A stretch of 64,000 bases of DNA from Paraburkholderia madseniana (lineage in GTDB: Bacteria > Pseudomonadota > Gammaproteobacteria > Burkholderiales > Burkholderiaceae): positions 1 to 64,000 of the forward strand of contig NZ_VOSW01000002.1 in NCBI RefSeq assembly GCF_009690905.1, in the 5' to 3' direction. How positions within the stretch are numbered: position 1 is the first letter of the stretch; the number at the start of each line of letters is the position of its first letter. Shown piece by piece: positions 32,543 through 42,405 of this stretch. The position numbers were made by a program, and so were the translations under genes. A model generated the notes under the pieces. The model worked only from the letters and a program-made list of their open reading frames with translations, was not told the origin of the DNA and searched no databases.

Positions 32543-33526
32543 ATGGACAACCTCGGTGACATCCGCCTGTTCGTGGAAGCGGCGCAGCAGGGCAGCCTGT
32601 CGGCGGCGGGCCGCAAGATGGGCCTGACGCCGGCCGCCGCCAGCGCGCGGCTGGCCAAACTCGAAACCGGGCTGAAAACGCGCCTGTTCGAGCGCACCAC
32701 CCGTCAGCTCAGGCTCACGGACGAAGGCCGCCTCTACCTGAACTGCTGTCGCCAGGCGCTGCAATCGCTCGACGACGCCGAAGCCGCGCTGCAAGCCGGC
32801 CAGGGCGTGGTGCGCGGCAAGGTGCGGATCTCCGCGACCTCGGACTTCGGTCGCAACCTGCTGATGCATTGGCTCGACGAGTTCAACGCGCTTTATCCGG
32901 AAGTCACTTTCGCGCTGACGCTGTCGGACTCGCTGTCGAATCTGGTGCAGGAAGACATTGATCTGGCGATCCGCTTCGGCGTGCCGCAGGACAGCTCGCT
33001 CATCGCCCGCAAACTGGCGCCGAACCGCCGTGTGCTGTGCGCGTCGCCGGACTACATCGCACGCAAGGGCGAGCCGAAAGACCCGAACGATCTGGCGAAT
33101 TTCGACTGCATCGTGCTCGGCACCGCATCCGGCCCGGCCAACGAATGGCGTTTCACGCGCGGCGACGAAGTGCAGCACTACACGGTGCCGTTCGAAACGT
33201 CCCGGGAAACCAACGACGGCGCCGTCGCCCGCGAATGGGCGCGGCGCGGCTACGGGATCGTCATCAAGTCGATGTGGGACGTGGAAGCGGACTTGCGGAG
33301 CGACTGCCTGAAAATCCTGCTGCCCGAATGGCGCTACCCGGACGCGCCGTTGCACGCGCTCTACCACCGCAACCGTTTCATGGCGCCGCGCGTGCGCGTG
33401 CTGCTCGATTTTCTGAGCGAGCGCTTCGCGCAGGTGTCGGACGAACTGGAAGGCCTGCTGGGCTTGCCGCCGGAGCGGCCGCGAGCCAAGGCGGCCGCGG
33501 AAACCGCATCCGGTGAAGGGCTATAA
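32543..33526 (+). CDS. LysR-family transcriptional regulator
   Basis: This 327-residue regulator has an N-terminal LysR helix-turn-helix (FVEAAQQGSLSAAGRKMGLTPAAASARLAKLETGLKTRLFERTTRQLRLTDEG) and a C-terminal periplasmic-binding-like inducer domain, as in the CrgA/DsdC-type branch. It is divergent from the VOC-MFS pair and probably controls it. An alanine-rich low-complexity tail follows residue 300. The inducer cannot be inferred. Confidence 0.87.
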   Translation: MDNLGDIRLFVEAAQQGSLSAAGRKMGLTPAAASARLAKLETGLKTRLFERTTRQLRLTDEGRLYLNCCRQALQSLDDAEAALQAGQGVVRGKVRISATSDFGRNLLMHWLDEFNALYPEVTFALTLSDSLSNLVQEDIDLAIRFGVPQDSSLIARKLAPNRRVLCASPDYIARKGEPKDPNDLANFDCIVLGTASGPANEWRFTRGDEVQHYTVPFETSRETNDGAVAREWARRGYGIVIKSMWDVEADLRSDCLKILLPEWRYPDAPLHALYHRNRFMAPRVRVLLDFLSERFAQVSDELEGLLGLPPERPRAKAAAETASGEGL

Positions 33527-33687
33527 TATTGAGCTACGCTGCAAACGTGCATTGAAAGTGGACCGAAATAGGCTCAAGCGGGCTCAAGCAAGCCCAGGCG
33601 CCGCCCCGCGGGCAGTCCGCACGTTTTCACCTCTCTCCACCTTTTAAACGACGCCCCCAGGTTAACCACTGCGACCGGCGAAAATCG

Positions 33688-35061
33688 ATGACCAAGAAAG
33701 TTTATGTAAAGACCTACGGCTGCCAGATGAACGAGTACGACTCCGACAAGATGGTCGACGTACTCGGCGCGGCTGAAGGCCTCGTCAAGACCGACACCCC
33801 GGAAGACGCGGACGTCATTCTCTTCAACACCTGCTCGGTGCGCGAAAAAGCGCAGGAGAAAGTCTTCTCCGAACTCGGCCGTGTGCGCGAGTTGAAAGAA
33901 GCGAACCCGAATCTGATCATCGGCGTGGGCGGTTGCGTGGCGAGCCAGGAAGGCGCGTCGATCGTTGCGCGCGCACCGTATGTCGATCTGGTGTTCGGGC
34001 CGCAAACGCTGCACCGTCTGCCGCAAATGATCGACAAGCGCCGCGAAAGCGGCCGCGCTCAGGTCGACATCTCGTTCCCGGAAATCGAAAAGTTCGATCA
34101 CCTGCCGCCGGCGCGCGTCGATGGCGCGAGCGCGTTCGTGTCGATCATGGAAGGGTGCAGCAAGTACTGCAGCTACTGCGTCGTGCCGTACACGCGCGGT
34201 GAAGAAGTGTCGCGTCCGCTCGACGACGTGCTGACCGAAATCGCCGGCCTCGCCGACCAGGGCGTGCGCGAAGTCACGCTGCTCGGCCAGAACGTGAATG
34301 CTTACCGCGCCGGCATCACGCTCGGTTCGTCGGAAATCGCCGACTTCGCCCAGTTGATCGAATACGTCGCGGACATTCCTGGCATCGAACGGATTCGCTA
34401 CACCACGTCGCATCCGAAGGAATTCACGCAGCGCCTGATCGACACCTACGCCAAGGTGCCGAAGCTCGTCAGCCACCTGCATCTGCCGGTGCAGCACGGC
34501 TCCGACCGCATTCTGATGGCGATGAAGCGTGGCTACACCGTGCTCGAATACAAATCGGTGATCCGCAAGCTGCGCGCGATCCGCCCTGACCTGTCGTTGT
34601 CGACGGACATGATCGTCGGCTTCCCGGGCGAGACGGAAGAAGACTTCGACAAGATGATGGCGCTGGTGCACGAGCTGAAGTACGACACCAGCTTCTCGTT
34701 CATCTACAGCCCGCGTCCCGGCACGCCGGCCGCGAATCTGCACGACGACACCCCGCGTGAAGTGAAGCTCAAACGTCTGCAACATTTGCAGGCTACGATC
34801 GAAGAGAACGTGCAGCGCATCAGCGATTCGATGGTCGGCAAGATCGAGCGGATTCTGGTCGAGCGCCCGGCGCGCAAGGACCCAAACGAACTCGCGGGCC
34901 GCACCGAGAACAACCGCGTGGTGAATTTTCCGGCGCCGGTCGCGTCGCACGCACGGTTGATCGGCCAGATGGTGGACGTGAAAATCGTCCATGCGTACCC
35001 ACATTCGTTGCGTGGCGAACTCGTGCTGGTGCACGACGACGCGCCCGCAACCACCCACTGA
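33688..35061 (+). CDS. miaB: tRNA-2-methylthio-N6-dimethylallyladenosine synthase
   Basis: This 457-residue radical-SAM enzyme adds a methylthio group to i6A37 of tRNAs reading UNN codons. The N-terminal methylthiotransferase domain carries Cys12, Cys49 and Cys83 for the auxiliary iron-sulfur cluster, and the radical-SAM cluster is bound by Cys157, Cys161 and Cys164 (CSKYCSYC). A C-terminal TRAM domain follows ([21 protein letters not shown]). It is followed by phoH, ybeY, chaC, corC and lnt, the standard Burkholderia order. Confidence 0.96.
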   Translation: MTKKVYVKTYGCQMNEYDSDKMVDVLGAAEGLVKTDTPEDADVILFNTCSVREKAQEKVFSELGRVRELKEANPNLIIGVGGCVASQEGASIVARAPYVDLVFGPQTLHRLPQMIDKRRESGRAQVDISFPEIEKFDHLPPARVDGASAFVSIMEGCSKYCSYCVVPYTRGEEVSRPLDDVLTEIAGLADQGVREVTLLGQNVNAYRAGITLGSSEIADFAQLIEYVADIPGIERIRYTTSHPKEFTQRLIDTYAKVPKLVSHLHLPVQHGSDRILMAMKRGYTVLEYKSVIRKLRAIRPDLSLSTDMIVGFPGETEEDFDKMMALVHELKYDTSFSFIYSPRPGTPAANLHDDTPREVKLKRLQHLQATIEENVQRISDSMVGKIERILVERPARKDPNELAGRTENNRVVNFPAPVASHARLIGQMVDVKIVHAYPHSLRGELVLVHDDAPATTH

Positions 35062-35107
35062 GCGACGCCAGCCAGCGTCACGAACCCCACAGGATCGATC
35101 CTCCGCC

Positions 35108-36181
35108 TTGAAGACCACTCAGCAGCATCTGGAATTCACCGCTTCGCGCGACGACAACGCGCGGCTCGCCAACCTCTGCGGACCGCTCGACGAAAATCTG
35201 CGGCAGATCGAGCAGGCGCTCGACGTGACGCTGCAACGCCGTGGCCACCGCATCACGATTCGCGGGCGCGGCGCGAAACTTGCGCTTACCGCGCTCGAAA
35301 AGTTCTACGACAACTCGCAGAAGCCCCTGTCGGTCGACGACATCCAGCTCGCGCTCGTTGAAGTGCGTCAGCCGGCACGCCATCGCGCGAACGGCAACGG
35401 CCATGGCACGGAAGCGCTGGACCCGCGCTTTCCGGGCAATCCGGATCACCCGTTCGACCAGCCCGCCGACAGCGGTGACGACGATCTCGAAGAACTCGGC
35501 CCGAAGCTGTACACACGCCGCGCCGATCTGCGCGGCCGCACGCCGATGCAACGCGAGTATCTGAAGCAGATCATTTCGCACGACGTGACTTTCGGCATCG
35601 GTCCCGCCGGAACGGGCAAGACCTATCTCGCGGTGGCTTGCGCGGTGGACGCGCTGGAGCGCGACCAGGTCAAACGCATCGTGTTGACGCGTCCGGCCGT
35701 CGAAGCGGGCGAACGCCTTGGCTTCCTGCCGGGCGATCTGGCGCAGAAGGTCGATCCGTATCTGCGTCCTTTGTATGACGCGCTATACGACCTGCTCGGC
35801 TTCGACAAGACCGCCAAGATGTTCGAGCGGCAGATGATCGAAATCGCGCCGCTCGCCTACATGCGCGGCCGCACGCTGAATCACGCGTTCATCATCCTCG
35901 ACGAGGCGCAGAACACCACGCCCGAACAGATGAAAATGTTCCTCACGCGGATCGGCTTCGGCTCGAAGGCGGTGGTCACCGGCGACACGACCCAGGTCGA
36001 CTTGCCGCGTGGCGCGAAGAGCGGGCTGATCGAAGCGCAGCAGGTGCTGGCGGACGTGCGCGGCATTGCGCTCACCCGCTTCACGAGCGCGGACGTGGTG
36101 CGGCATCCGCTGGTCGCGCGAATTGTGGAGGCGTACGATGCGCATTCGCAGAAAACCGCCAGTCCGGCGGATTCGCGCTAG
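35108..36181 (+). CDS. phoH: PhoH-family ATPase
   Basis: This 357-residue protein (TTG start at 35108) has an N-terminal KH-like region and a C-terminal P-loop ATPase: Walker A GPAGTGKT (165-172) and Walker B with FIILDEAQN (261-269). PhoH/YbeZ binds ATP and, with YbeY next door, is thought to act in RNA metabolism and 16S rRNA quality control. The start is set by family alignment at KTTQQHLEF; the open frame extends upstream into miaB. Confidence 0.92.
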   Translation: MKTTQQHLEFTASRDDNARLANLCGPLDENLRQIEQALDVTLQRRGHRITIRGRGAKLALTALEKFYDNSQKPLSVDDIQLALVEVRQPARHRANGNGHGTEALDPRFPGNPDHPFDQPADSGDDDLEELGPKLYTRRADLRGRTPMQREYLKQIISHDVTFGIGPAGTGKTYLAVACAVDALERDQVKRIVLTRPAVEAGERLGFLPGDLAQKVDPYLRPLYDALYDLLGFDKTAKMFERQMIEIAPLAYMRGRTLNHAFIILDEAQNTTPEQMKMFLTRIGFGSKAVVTGDTTQVDLPRGAKSGLIEAQQVLADVRGIALTRFTSADVVRHPLVARIVEAYDAHSQKTASPADSR

Positions 36182-36265
36182 ATTGCGTCGTTGATTTACG
36201 TCGTTAATTTTGCGCCGAACTCCACTGGACAGGCCGCAGCAAACCAGGCAACAAACCGAACAAGC

Positions 36266-36727
36266 ATGAGCCGCGCACCGAAACTGACGTTGAATCTGCA
36301 ATTCCCTGCCGCCAAGACCTGGCCGGAACATAAGGCGCTGCTGCCGCGCGCCACCGTGGCCGGCTGGATCAAGGCGGCGCTCTTCGCGGACGGCGAGCTG
36401 ACCGTGCGTTTCGTCGATGCCGACGAAGGCCGCACGCTGAACCGCACCTATCGCGGCAAGGATTACTCGACCAATGTGCTGACGTTTGCGTACGCCGAAT
36501 CGGAAGACGATCCGGTGACGGGCGATCTGATCCTGTGCTGTCCGGTGGTCGAAAAAGAAGCCGCCGAACAGGGTAAGCCGCTGATCGCGCACTACGCGCA
36601 TCTGCTGGTGCACGGCACCCTCCATGCGCAAGGCTACGACCACGAGGTCGAGGAAGAAGCCGAGGAGATGGAAGCGATCGAAACCGAAATTCTCGGCAAG
36701 CTCGGGTTCCCGGATCCTTACCAATAG
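36266..36727 (+). CDS. ybeY: Endoribonuclease YbeY
   Basis: This 153-residue metal-dependent endoribonuclease has the zinc-binding motif [11 protein letters not shown] (three His, H-x3-H-x5-H) near the C-terminus and the [17 protein letters not shown] core ([15 protein letters not shown]). It processes the 3' end of 16S rRNA and takes part in ribosome quality control. It lies 84 bases after phoH and is probably co-transcribed. The start at 36266 ([12 protein letters not shown]) is used. Confidence 0.95.
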   Translation: MSRAPKLTLNLQFPAAKTWPEHKALLPRATVAGWIKAALFADGELTVRFVDADEGRTLNRTYRGKDYSTNVLTFAYAESEDDPVTGDLILCCPVVEKEAAEQGKPLIAHYAHLLVHGTLHAQGYDHEVEEEAEEMEAIETEILGKLGFPDPYQ

Positions 36728-36766
36728 TCTTTCCCAACCTCTTTACCCTCTCCGTCAGAAACCACC

Positions 36767-37480
36767 GTGAGCACGTCCTCCCCTGAAACCGATACGCGAA
36801 CCACGCCCTGCCCGGACTACCCGCCCGCGCTCGGCGAACCGCGGCTGCTGACGGACGAGGAGTTGCGCGCGTCGCTCGAATGCACGTTGCGCGACTGGGA
36901 CCGCAAGAGCGATCTGTGGCTGTTCGGTTATGGTTCGCTGATCTGGAATCCCGGTCTGCCTTCCGTCGAAGCGGCCCGCTCGAAAGTGCACGGTTATCAC
37001 CGCGGACTGTATCTGTGGTCGCGCGTGAATCGTGGCACGCCCGAACAGCCGGGCCTCGTGCTCGCGCTCGATCGCGGCGGCTCGTGCTCCGGCATCGCCT
37101 TCCGCCTCGCCGCCGAGGGCGCGATGCCGCATCTGGAAGCGCTGTGGCGCCGTGAAATGCCGATGGGTTCGTATCGCCCGACGTGGCTGCCCTGCGTGCT
37201 CGCAGACGGCCGGCGCGTCGACGCGCTCGCGTTCGTGATGCGGCGTGACGTACCGACCTATACCGGCAAGCTGCGCGACGAGGTCGTCAAAACCGTGTTC
37301 GGCTGCGCGAGCGGTCGCTACGGCACCACGCTCGACTACGTCAGCCGCACTGTGCACGCGCTGCGCGAAAGCGGCATGCCCGACCGCGCGCTCGAAGCGC
37401 TGCTCGAGCGTTGCCGGGAGGAAAACCGCGAGGCCGGTCATGACGCTGACCGGCAAACGGGCCAAGGATCGGCACAATAA
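36767..37480 (+). CDS. Gamma-glutamylcyclotransferase (ChaC family)
   Basis: This 237-residue protein has the ChaC/GGCT signature FGYGSLIWNPG (residues 52-62) followed by HGYHRGLYLWSRVNRGTPEQPGLVLALDRGG, which forms the glutathione-degrading active site. Bacterial ChaC converts glutathione to 5-oxoproline and cysteinylglycine. The start is GTG. It follows ybeY closely and precedes corC, so it may be part of the same transcript; the role in this position is not obvious. Confidence 0.87.
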   Translation: MSTSSPETDTRTTPCPDYPPALGEPRLLTDEELRASLECTLRDWDRKSDLWLFGYGSLIWNPGLPSVEAARSKVHGYHRGLYLWSRVNRGTPEQPGLVLALDRGGSCSGIAFRLAAEGAMPHLEALWRREMPMGSYRPTWLPCVLADGRRVDALAFVMRRDVPTYTGKLRDEVVKTVFGCASGRYGTTLDYVSRTVHALRESGMPDRALEALLERCREENREAGHDADRQTGQGSAQ

Positions 37481-37722
37481 GCCGCGCGCAGCCGAACGCA
37501 CTGCAGCGCGCCGCCACACTCCACCACACGCCGTACTTTTTTGCTCGAAAACGCTTTTCTTCGCGTAATCAGTTAGGATTGACCCATGCCCACCGCACGC
37601 GGCCGGGCGGGTTCATCACTGCTTCGCTCATCGCCCAGCCCGGCAGGACACGGTCCTGCCATGTGCCTGGTGTATCCTTAATGCTCTGCAACAGCGCGCC
37701 CAGTCTCGCCGGGCGCACTACC
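37481..37722. other. Intergenic region between chaC and corC
   Basis: About 240 bases with an ATG at 37681 in frame with corC as an alternative start. A TTGACC near 37578 may be a -35 element, but no paired -10 was confirmed. Confidence 0.4.
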
Positions 37723-38619
37723 ATGAACGACACGTATCCCAGTCGACACCGAACTAGCGACAAACCACAGGAAAAACGCTCACTCCTCGAGCGTCTGACC
37801 GACTTCATCTCGCCCGAACCCGACTCGCGGGCCGAACTCCTTGAAATCCTCCAGGACGCGCACGAGCGCAACCTGATCGACGCCGACTCGCTGTCGATGA
37901 TCGAGGGCGTATTCCAGGTGTCCGAACTCAGCGCCCGCGACATCATGGTGCCGCGTGCTCAAATGGACGCGATCAACATCGCGGACAACCCCGCTGAATT
38001 CATTCCCTACGTGCTGGAAAAGGCGCACTCGCGCTATCCGGTGTTCGAAGGCAATCGCGACAACATCATTGGCGTGCTGCTCGCGAAAGATCTGCTGCGC
38101 TACTACGCCGAAGACGAATTCGACGTGCGCGGCATGCTGCGCCCCGCTGTCTTCATTCCGGAGTCCAAGCGCCTGAATGTGCTGCTGCACGACTTCCGCG
38201 TGAATCGCAATCACCTCGCGGTGGTGGTCGACGAATACGGCGGCGTGGCCGGCCTGATCACGATCGAAGACGTGCTGGAACAGATCGTCGGCGATATCGA
38301 AGACGAATACGATTTCGACGAGGAAAGCGGCAACATCATCGCCTCGCCGGACGGCCGCTTCCGCGTGCGCGCGCTCACGGAGATCGAGCAGTTCAACGAG
38401 TCCTTCGGCACGCATTTCCCGGACGACGAAGTCGATACGATCGGCGGTCTCGTCACGCATCATTTCGGACGGGTGCCGCATCGCGGCGAAAAAGTCCGCC
38501 TCGACGATCTGATCTTCGAGATTCTGCGCGGCGACGCCCGCCAGATTCACATGCTGCTGGTGCGCCGCGACCCGCTCGCCGGCCAGCGCGAGCGCGAAGC
38601 ACAGCACGTGCAGACCTGA
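37723..38619 (+). CDS. corC: CorC/HlyC-family CBS-domain protein
   Basis: This 298-residue cytoplasmic protein has two CBS domains (about residues 73-130 and 143-197, including REDIMVPRAQMDAI-like SARDIMVPRAQMDAINI and VVVDEYGGVAGLITIEDVLEQIVGDIEDEYD) and a C-terminal CorC/HlyC domain. It is associated with magnesium and cobalt resistance and efflux, probably binding nucleotides or divalent metals. The start at 37723 is used. It is followed by lnt, an arrangement conserved in proteobacteria. Confidence 0.92.
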   Translation: MNDTYPSRHRTSDKPQEKRSLLERLTDFISPEPDSRAELLEILQDAHERNLIDADSLSMIEGVFQVSELSARDIMVPRAQMDAINIADNPAEFIPYVLEKAHSRYPVFEGNRDNIIGVLLAKDLLRYYAEDEFDVRGMLRPAVFIPESKRLNVLLHDFRVNRNHLAVVVDEYGGVAGLITIEDVLEQIVGDIEDEYDFDEESGNIIASPDGRFRVRALTEIEQFNESFGTHFPDDEVDTIGGLVTHHFGRVPHRGEKVRLDDLIFEILRGDARQIHMLLVRRDPLAGQREREAQHVQT

Positions 38620-38668
38620 TCCGCTCCTTTTCCTCGCTTCTTCAACTCCTCACGCCGACCGCGCAACA

Positions 38669-40378
38669 ATGGCCGACCCGATTACATCCCGTTCGCGCCG
38701 CGGCGTGAGTGCCTCTGCCGCCCCTGCCACCCGGGAAGCGCGCGGCCGTGCACTGCCCCGCTGGCATTACCTCGTCGCGCTGGTCGCTGGTGCGGCCAAT
38801 ACGCTGTCTTTCGCGCCAACGCCTCATGGCGGCTGGCTCGAACTCGTGATCTTCGCGTTCTTTTTCGCATGGCTCACGCGCACGACCGGCTGGAAAAGCG
38901 CCGCGCTGACGGGCGGCGCATTCGGCTTCGGCAACTACGTCACCGGCGTATGGTGGCTGTACGTCAGCATGCACGACTACGGTGGCATGGCCGCACCGCT
39001 GGCGGGCGCCGCGGTCGTGCTGTTCACGCTGTATCTGGCGGTGTATCCGGCGCTGGCTGCCGGCGTCTGGTCGTTCTGCGCGGGGCACGCGCGCAACGGC
39101 GCGGCCGATACCGACAAGCCGTTCTCGCCGACCTGGCACGGCGCGCTGGCGTTTGCGAGCGCGTGGGCGATCGGTGAATGGCTGCGCGGCACCGTGTTCA
39201 CCGGTTTTCCGTGGCTCGCGAGCGGTTATGCGCAGGTTGACGGGCCGTTCGCCGGGTTTGCGCCCATGGCGGGCGTGTACGGCGTCGGCTGGATGCTGGC
39301 GCTGGTCGCGGCTTTGATCGTGCAGGCGCTGATGCCGCTGTTGCCTTCGCGCGGGCAGCTCGATACCGCCGACGGCGGCAATGAGGGCAAACGCGGCGTC
39401 GCACGCGTTGCTATGCCGGCGGGAATCGCGGTTGCGCTGATCGCGGCCGGCCTGCTGCTGCCGCTCGCGCAATGGACCCTGCCCGCCAACGCACCGCTGA
39501 CGGTGCGCCTCCTGCAAGGCAACGTCAAACAGGAAATGAAGTTCGAAGAATCCGGCATGCGCGCCGCGATCGACCAGTATCAGCAGATGATCACGTCGAA
39601 GCCCGCCGACCTGATTGTCACGCCGGAAACCGCCATTCCGGTGCTCGCGCAGCAATTGCCGCCGCAGTTCGCGTCGGCGGTGCGCAACTTTTCGGACACG
39701 ACCGGCACTGCGATCGTGTTCGGCGCGATCGGCGGCACGATTACGCCGGAAGGCCAGGTGATCGACTATACGAACAGCCTGTTCGGCGTCACGCCGGGCA
39801 CGCGCGACGTATATCGCTACGACAAACACCATCTCGTGCCATTCGGCGAATTCGTGCCGTGGGGCTTTCGCTGGTTCGTGAATCTGATGAGCATTCCGCT
39901 CGGCGATTTCGCGCGCGGCGCGCCAGTGCAGAAGCCGTTTATCGTGCATAACCAGCCGGTCTCGGTCGACATCTGCTACGAGGATATTTTCGGCGAGGAG
40001 ATTGCGCGAAACATTCGCGAGAGCGACACGCCCGCAGGTGTACTGGTCAACTCGACCAATCTCGCCTGGTTCGGCGACACGATCGCGCTGGATCAGCATC
40101 TGCAGATTGCGCGCATGCGTTCGCTGGAAACCGGCAGACCGATGCTGCGCGCGACCAACACCGGCATGACCGCCGCGATCGACGCCAACGGCAAGGTGAT
40201 CGGACGCCTGACGCCGTACACGATCGGCTCGCTCGATGTGACGGTGCAAGGCACCTCGGGCAGCACGCCCTATGTGACGAGTGGCAATAACACGGTGCTG
40301 GCAGTTTCGTTATTGCTGCTGGCGTTCGGGTTTGCATTCGGCCCGGGGATTACGCGGCGGCAAAGCGGTAAGAAATAA
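38669..40378 (+). CDS. lnt: Apolipoprotein N-acyltransferase
   Basis: This 569-residue inner-membrane enzyme transfers the third acyl chain to the N-terminal cysteine of lipoproteins. About eight membrane helices precede a nitrilase-like periplasmic domain with the catalytic triad Glu320 (VTPETAIPV), Lys386 (YDKHHLVPFGEF) and Cys436 (VDICYED). A basic N-terminal extension of about 30 residues precedes the first helix. It follows corC by 49 bases. Confidence 0.95.
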   Translation: MADPITSRSRRGVSASAAPATREARGRALPRWHYLVALVAGAANTLSFAPTPHGGWLELVIFAFFFAWLTRTTGWKSAALTGGAFGFGNYVTGVWWLYVSMHDYGGMAAPLAGAAVVLFTLYLAVYPALAAGVWSFCAGHARNGAADTDKPFSPTWHGALAFASAWAIGEWLRGTVFTGFPWLASGYAQVDGPFAGFAPMAGVYGVGWMLALVAALIVQALMPLLPSRGQLDTADGGNEGKRGVARVAMPAGIAVALIAAGLLLPLAQWTLPANAPLTVRLLQGNVKQEMKFEESGMRAAIDQYQQMITSKPADLIVTPETAIPVLAQQLPPQFASAVRNFSDTTGTAIVFGAIGGTITPEGQVIDYTNSLFGVTPGTRDVYRYDKHHLVPFGEFVPWGFRWFVNLMSIPLGDFARGAPVQKPFIVHNQPVSVDICYEDIFGEEIARNIRESDTPAGVLVNSTNLAWFGDTIALDQHLQIARMRSLETGRPMLRATNTGMTAAIDANGKVIGRLTPYTIGSLDVTVQGTSGSTPYVTSGNNTVLAVSLLLLAFGFAFGPGITRRQSGKK

Positions 40379-40453
40379 CTCGCGATAAACGGCGTGACTG
40401 TGCGCATGCCGTTTAAACGTGAAAGCACAGTGGTGAATCTCGCCCCAATAGAA

Positions 40454-40488
40454 AAACGCGCGCTCCGGAACCCCGTGAGCGCGCGTTT
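40454..40488 (-). terminator. Strong hairpin between lnt and the M48 protease gene
   Basis: A 12-bp stem AAACGCGCGCTC/GAGCGCGCGTTT with an 11-base loop is flanked by an A run on the left, giving a T run on the minus strand. It can end the convergent M48 transcript and perhaps lnt. Confidence 0.88.
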
Positions 40489-40503
40489 ACAAAAAATCAG
40501 GCT

Positions 40504-41262
40504 TTACTGATTCGATGCGATCCGCTGCTGAATATGTTGGGCGCGCGCCGGTGAAGCCGGATGCGAACTCAACATGCTCGACTTGCCGCCATCCAGTTGT
40601 GCGAGCTTGTTGAACGCCGTCACCAATCCCGACGGATCGAGATTCTTCTTTTTCTGCAAGTCGAATGAATAATCGTCGGCCGCGCTTTCCTGAGTTTGCG
40701 AGAACTGCGCATTAATCAGCTTCTCGGAAAAATCGCCAAGCTGCGAACCGGACAACGCCCCCGCCACACCACCCGCCGACGATGCCACCGAACGCGCCGC
40801 CGAAGTCGCGTACGCGACCTGCATCGCCTTCTTCGTATGGCCGAGCGCAACGTGGCCCATCTCGTGGCCGACCACACCGCGCACTTCGTTGTCGTTCATC
40901 ATGTCCATCAGACCGCTATAGACGCGCACGCAGCCGTTGGCCATCGCCCATGCATTGACGTCCTTGGTTACGTACACCTTGTAGTTCACCGGCACGCCGT
41001 TGATGTTGTTGCCCAGTTGCGCGGCGATCTTGTTCAGGCGTTTCTGATACTTGCTGTTCGCGGCGGCAATCTGATTTTCACTATCCAGTTGCGCGCACGA
41101 CTTGTCGGTCAGCGCACGCACATCAGCATCGCTGAGTGTGGCGGCCTGGGCGGCCTGCTGGCCGGACTGGATCAGCGCAGTCGGATTAACGTTGCTGACG
41201 TTCGAGCACGCAGCAAACAGCGCACAGGCAGAAGCGGCAATAACAAAGCGGTACGATTTCAT
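40504..41262 (-). CDS. M48-family metallopeptidase, lipoprotein
   Basis: This 252-residue protein has a lipoprotein signal (lipobox LFAAC, Cys19) and an M48 zinc peptidase domain with HEMGH (His133, Glu134, His137) and third ligand Glu190 (SQTQESAADDYS). It resembles LoiP/YggG, which degrades misfolded outer-membrane proteins under osmotic stress. The C-terminal LDPSGLVTAFNKLAQL and SSHPASPARAQHI segments are conserved in the family. It is monocistronic. Confidence 0.9.
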   Translation of the reverse strand: MKSYRFVIAASACALFAACSNVSNVNPTALIQSGQQAAQAATLSDADVRALTDKSCAQLDSENQIAAANSKYQKRLNKIAAQLGNNINGVPVNYKVYVTKDVNAWAMANGCVRVYSGLMDMMNDNEVRGVVGHEMGHVALGHTKKAMQVAYATSAARSVASSAGGVAGALSGSQLGDFSEKLINAQFSQTQESAADDYSFDLQKKKNLDPSGLVTAFNKLAQLDGGKSSMLSSHPASPARAQHIQQRIASNQ

Positions 41263-41401
41263 GGTGGAAGTCTCTTTTGCGGACGTTATTAATATCGACG
41301 GCGCGTTTTAATGCACCGTCCATTCGCAATGGCCGCAAATCACGGGAGAAAAACTCCACGTATGTCGATTGCATAAACCATTGCGCCACGCGGCAGACAA
41401 A

Positions 41402-41432
41402 AAAAATGCGCCTGACGGGTAGGCGCATTTTT
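41402..41432 (-). terminator. Terminator of the glutathione S-transferase gene
   Basis: AAAAATGCGCC-TGACGGGTA-GGCGCATTTTT, with eight As on the left giving a T run on the minus strand. It may also work in the opposite direction. Confidence 0.85.
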
Positions 41433-41557
41433 ACCACAAACGTAAGCTTAAATTTATGCTTATGAAAGCGTGAATGACATCATTTTGCAATTTAGCGAAA
41501 ATTGCGGGCAGCGCGATTCCAGACAACCGCACCATTGAGCGGCAACGAGTACTTCGC

Positions 41558-42172
41558 TCAATTCGCCGGCACCGTATCAATGAACGACTGACGCAACGAC
41601 AGTTTCTGGAAATGTTTATCCAGATTCGGATACCCTTCGCGCCAGTTCAACTCAGGCATGCGGAAATCGAGGTAGCCCAGCGCACAGCCCACCGCGATAT
41701 CCGCGAGTGTGTAGTGATTGCCCGTGCACCACGGCTTGGTGCCCAAGCCTTGTGACATGGCGATCAGGCCTTCGTCGATCTTGCGCTGCTGCCGCGCGAC
41801 CCACGCGTCCACGCGCTGTTCGGGCGCGCGCTGGGTGCTTTCGAGGCGAATCAGCACCGCGGCGTCCAGCATGCCGTCGGCGAGCGCCTCCCAGCAGCGC
41901 ACTTCGACGCGCTCGCGCCCCGACGGCGGAATCAGCTTGCCGACTGGCGACAGCGTATCCACGTATTCGCAGATCACCCGCGAGTCGAACACCGCTTCGC
42001 CGTCTTCCATCACGAGGCACGGCACCTTGCCGATCGGATTGAAGGTGTGAATCGTGGTATCCGGCGCCCAGACGTTCTCGGGCACGAGTTCGTAGTCGAT
42101 CTTCTTGTCGGCCAGAACGATCCGCGCTTTGCGCACGAACGGGCTGGCGAGCGAACCGATGAGTTTCATCAT
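41558..42172 (-). CDS. Glutathione S-transferase family protein
   Basis: This 204-residue protein has an N-terminal thioredoxin-fold domain (LIGSLASPFVRKARIVLADKKIDYELV, with NPIGKVPCLVMEDGEAVFDSRVICEYVD) and an all-helical C-terminal domain. Ser9 in the SPF motif is the likely catalytic residue, as in beta/zeta-type and YibF-like GSTs. Two adjacent ATGs (42172 and 42169) can serve as the start, with an AAGGCAG ribosome-binding site upstream. It is divergent from pepP. Confidence 0.88.
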   Translation of the reverse strand: MMKLIGSLASPFVRKARIVLADKKIDYELVPENVWAPDTTIHTFNPIGKVPCLVMEDGEAVFDSRVICEYVDTLSPVGKLIPPSGRERVEVRCWEALADGMLDAAVLIRLESTQRAPEQRVDAWVARQQRKIDEGLIAMSQGLGTKPWCTGNHYTLADIAVGCALGYLDFRMPELNWREGYPNLDKHFQKLSLRQSFIDTVPAN

Positions 42173-42405
42173 TACCATCTGCCTTTTCTTGAATTCGGCG
42201 AAAGTATAAGTGGTCGGCGGCATTCCCGAGCACAGCGCTGTCGCTTCGCAAGCCGCATGGATGCTCGCTGTGGATGGATTGCAACATTGCCGCGACACTA
42301 GCATGCCGTCTACCCGGCCAAATGGCTAACGTGGCTGGGGCGACCACCTCTCCCCGCCAGTATCCGCGCAAAATAAGTCTCCGCATTGGGCGCTACAATC
42401 TCACG
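42173..42405. other. Divergent promoter region of the GST and pepP genes
   Basis: About 230 bases without a supported gene. No operator-like palindrome stands out. Confidence 0.4.

Noticed and set aside
35062..35107. An earlier start for phoH inside miaB
   Set aside because: The open frame extends to 34991, but residues before KTTQQHLEF show no PhoH similarity, and the TTG at 35108 gives the normal protein.
38642..40249. 535-codon minus-strand frame opposite lnt
   Set aside because: Shadow of lnt; composition typical of antisense of high-GC genes.
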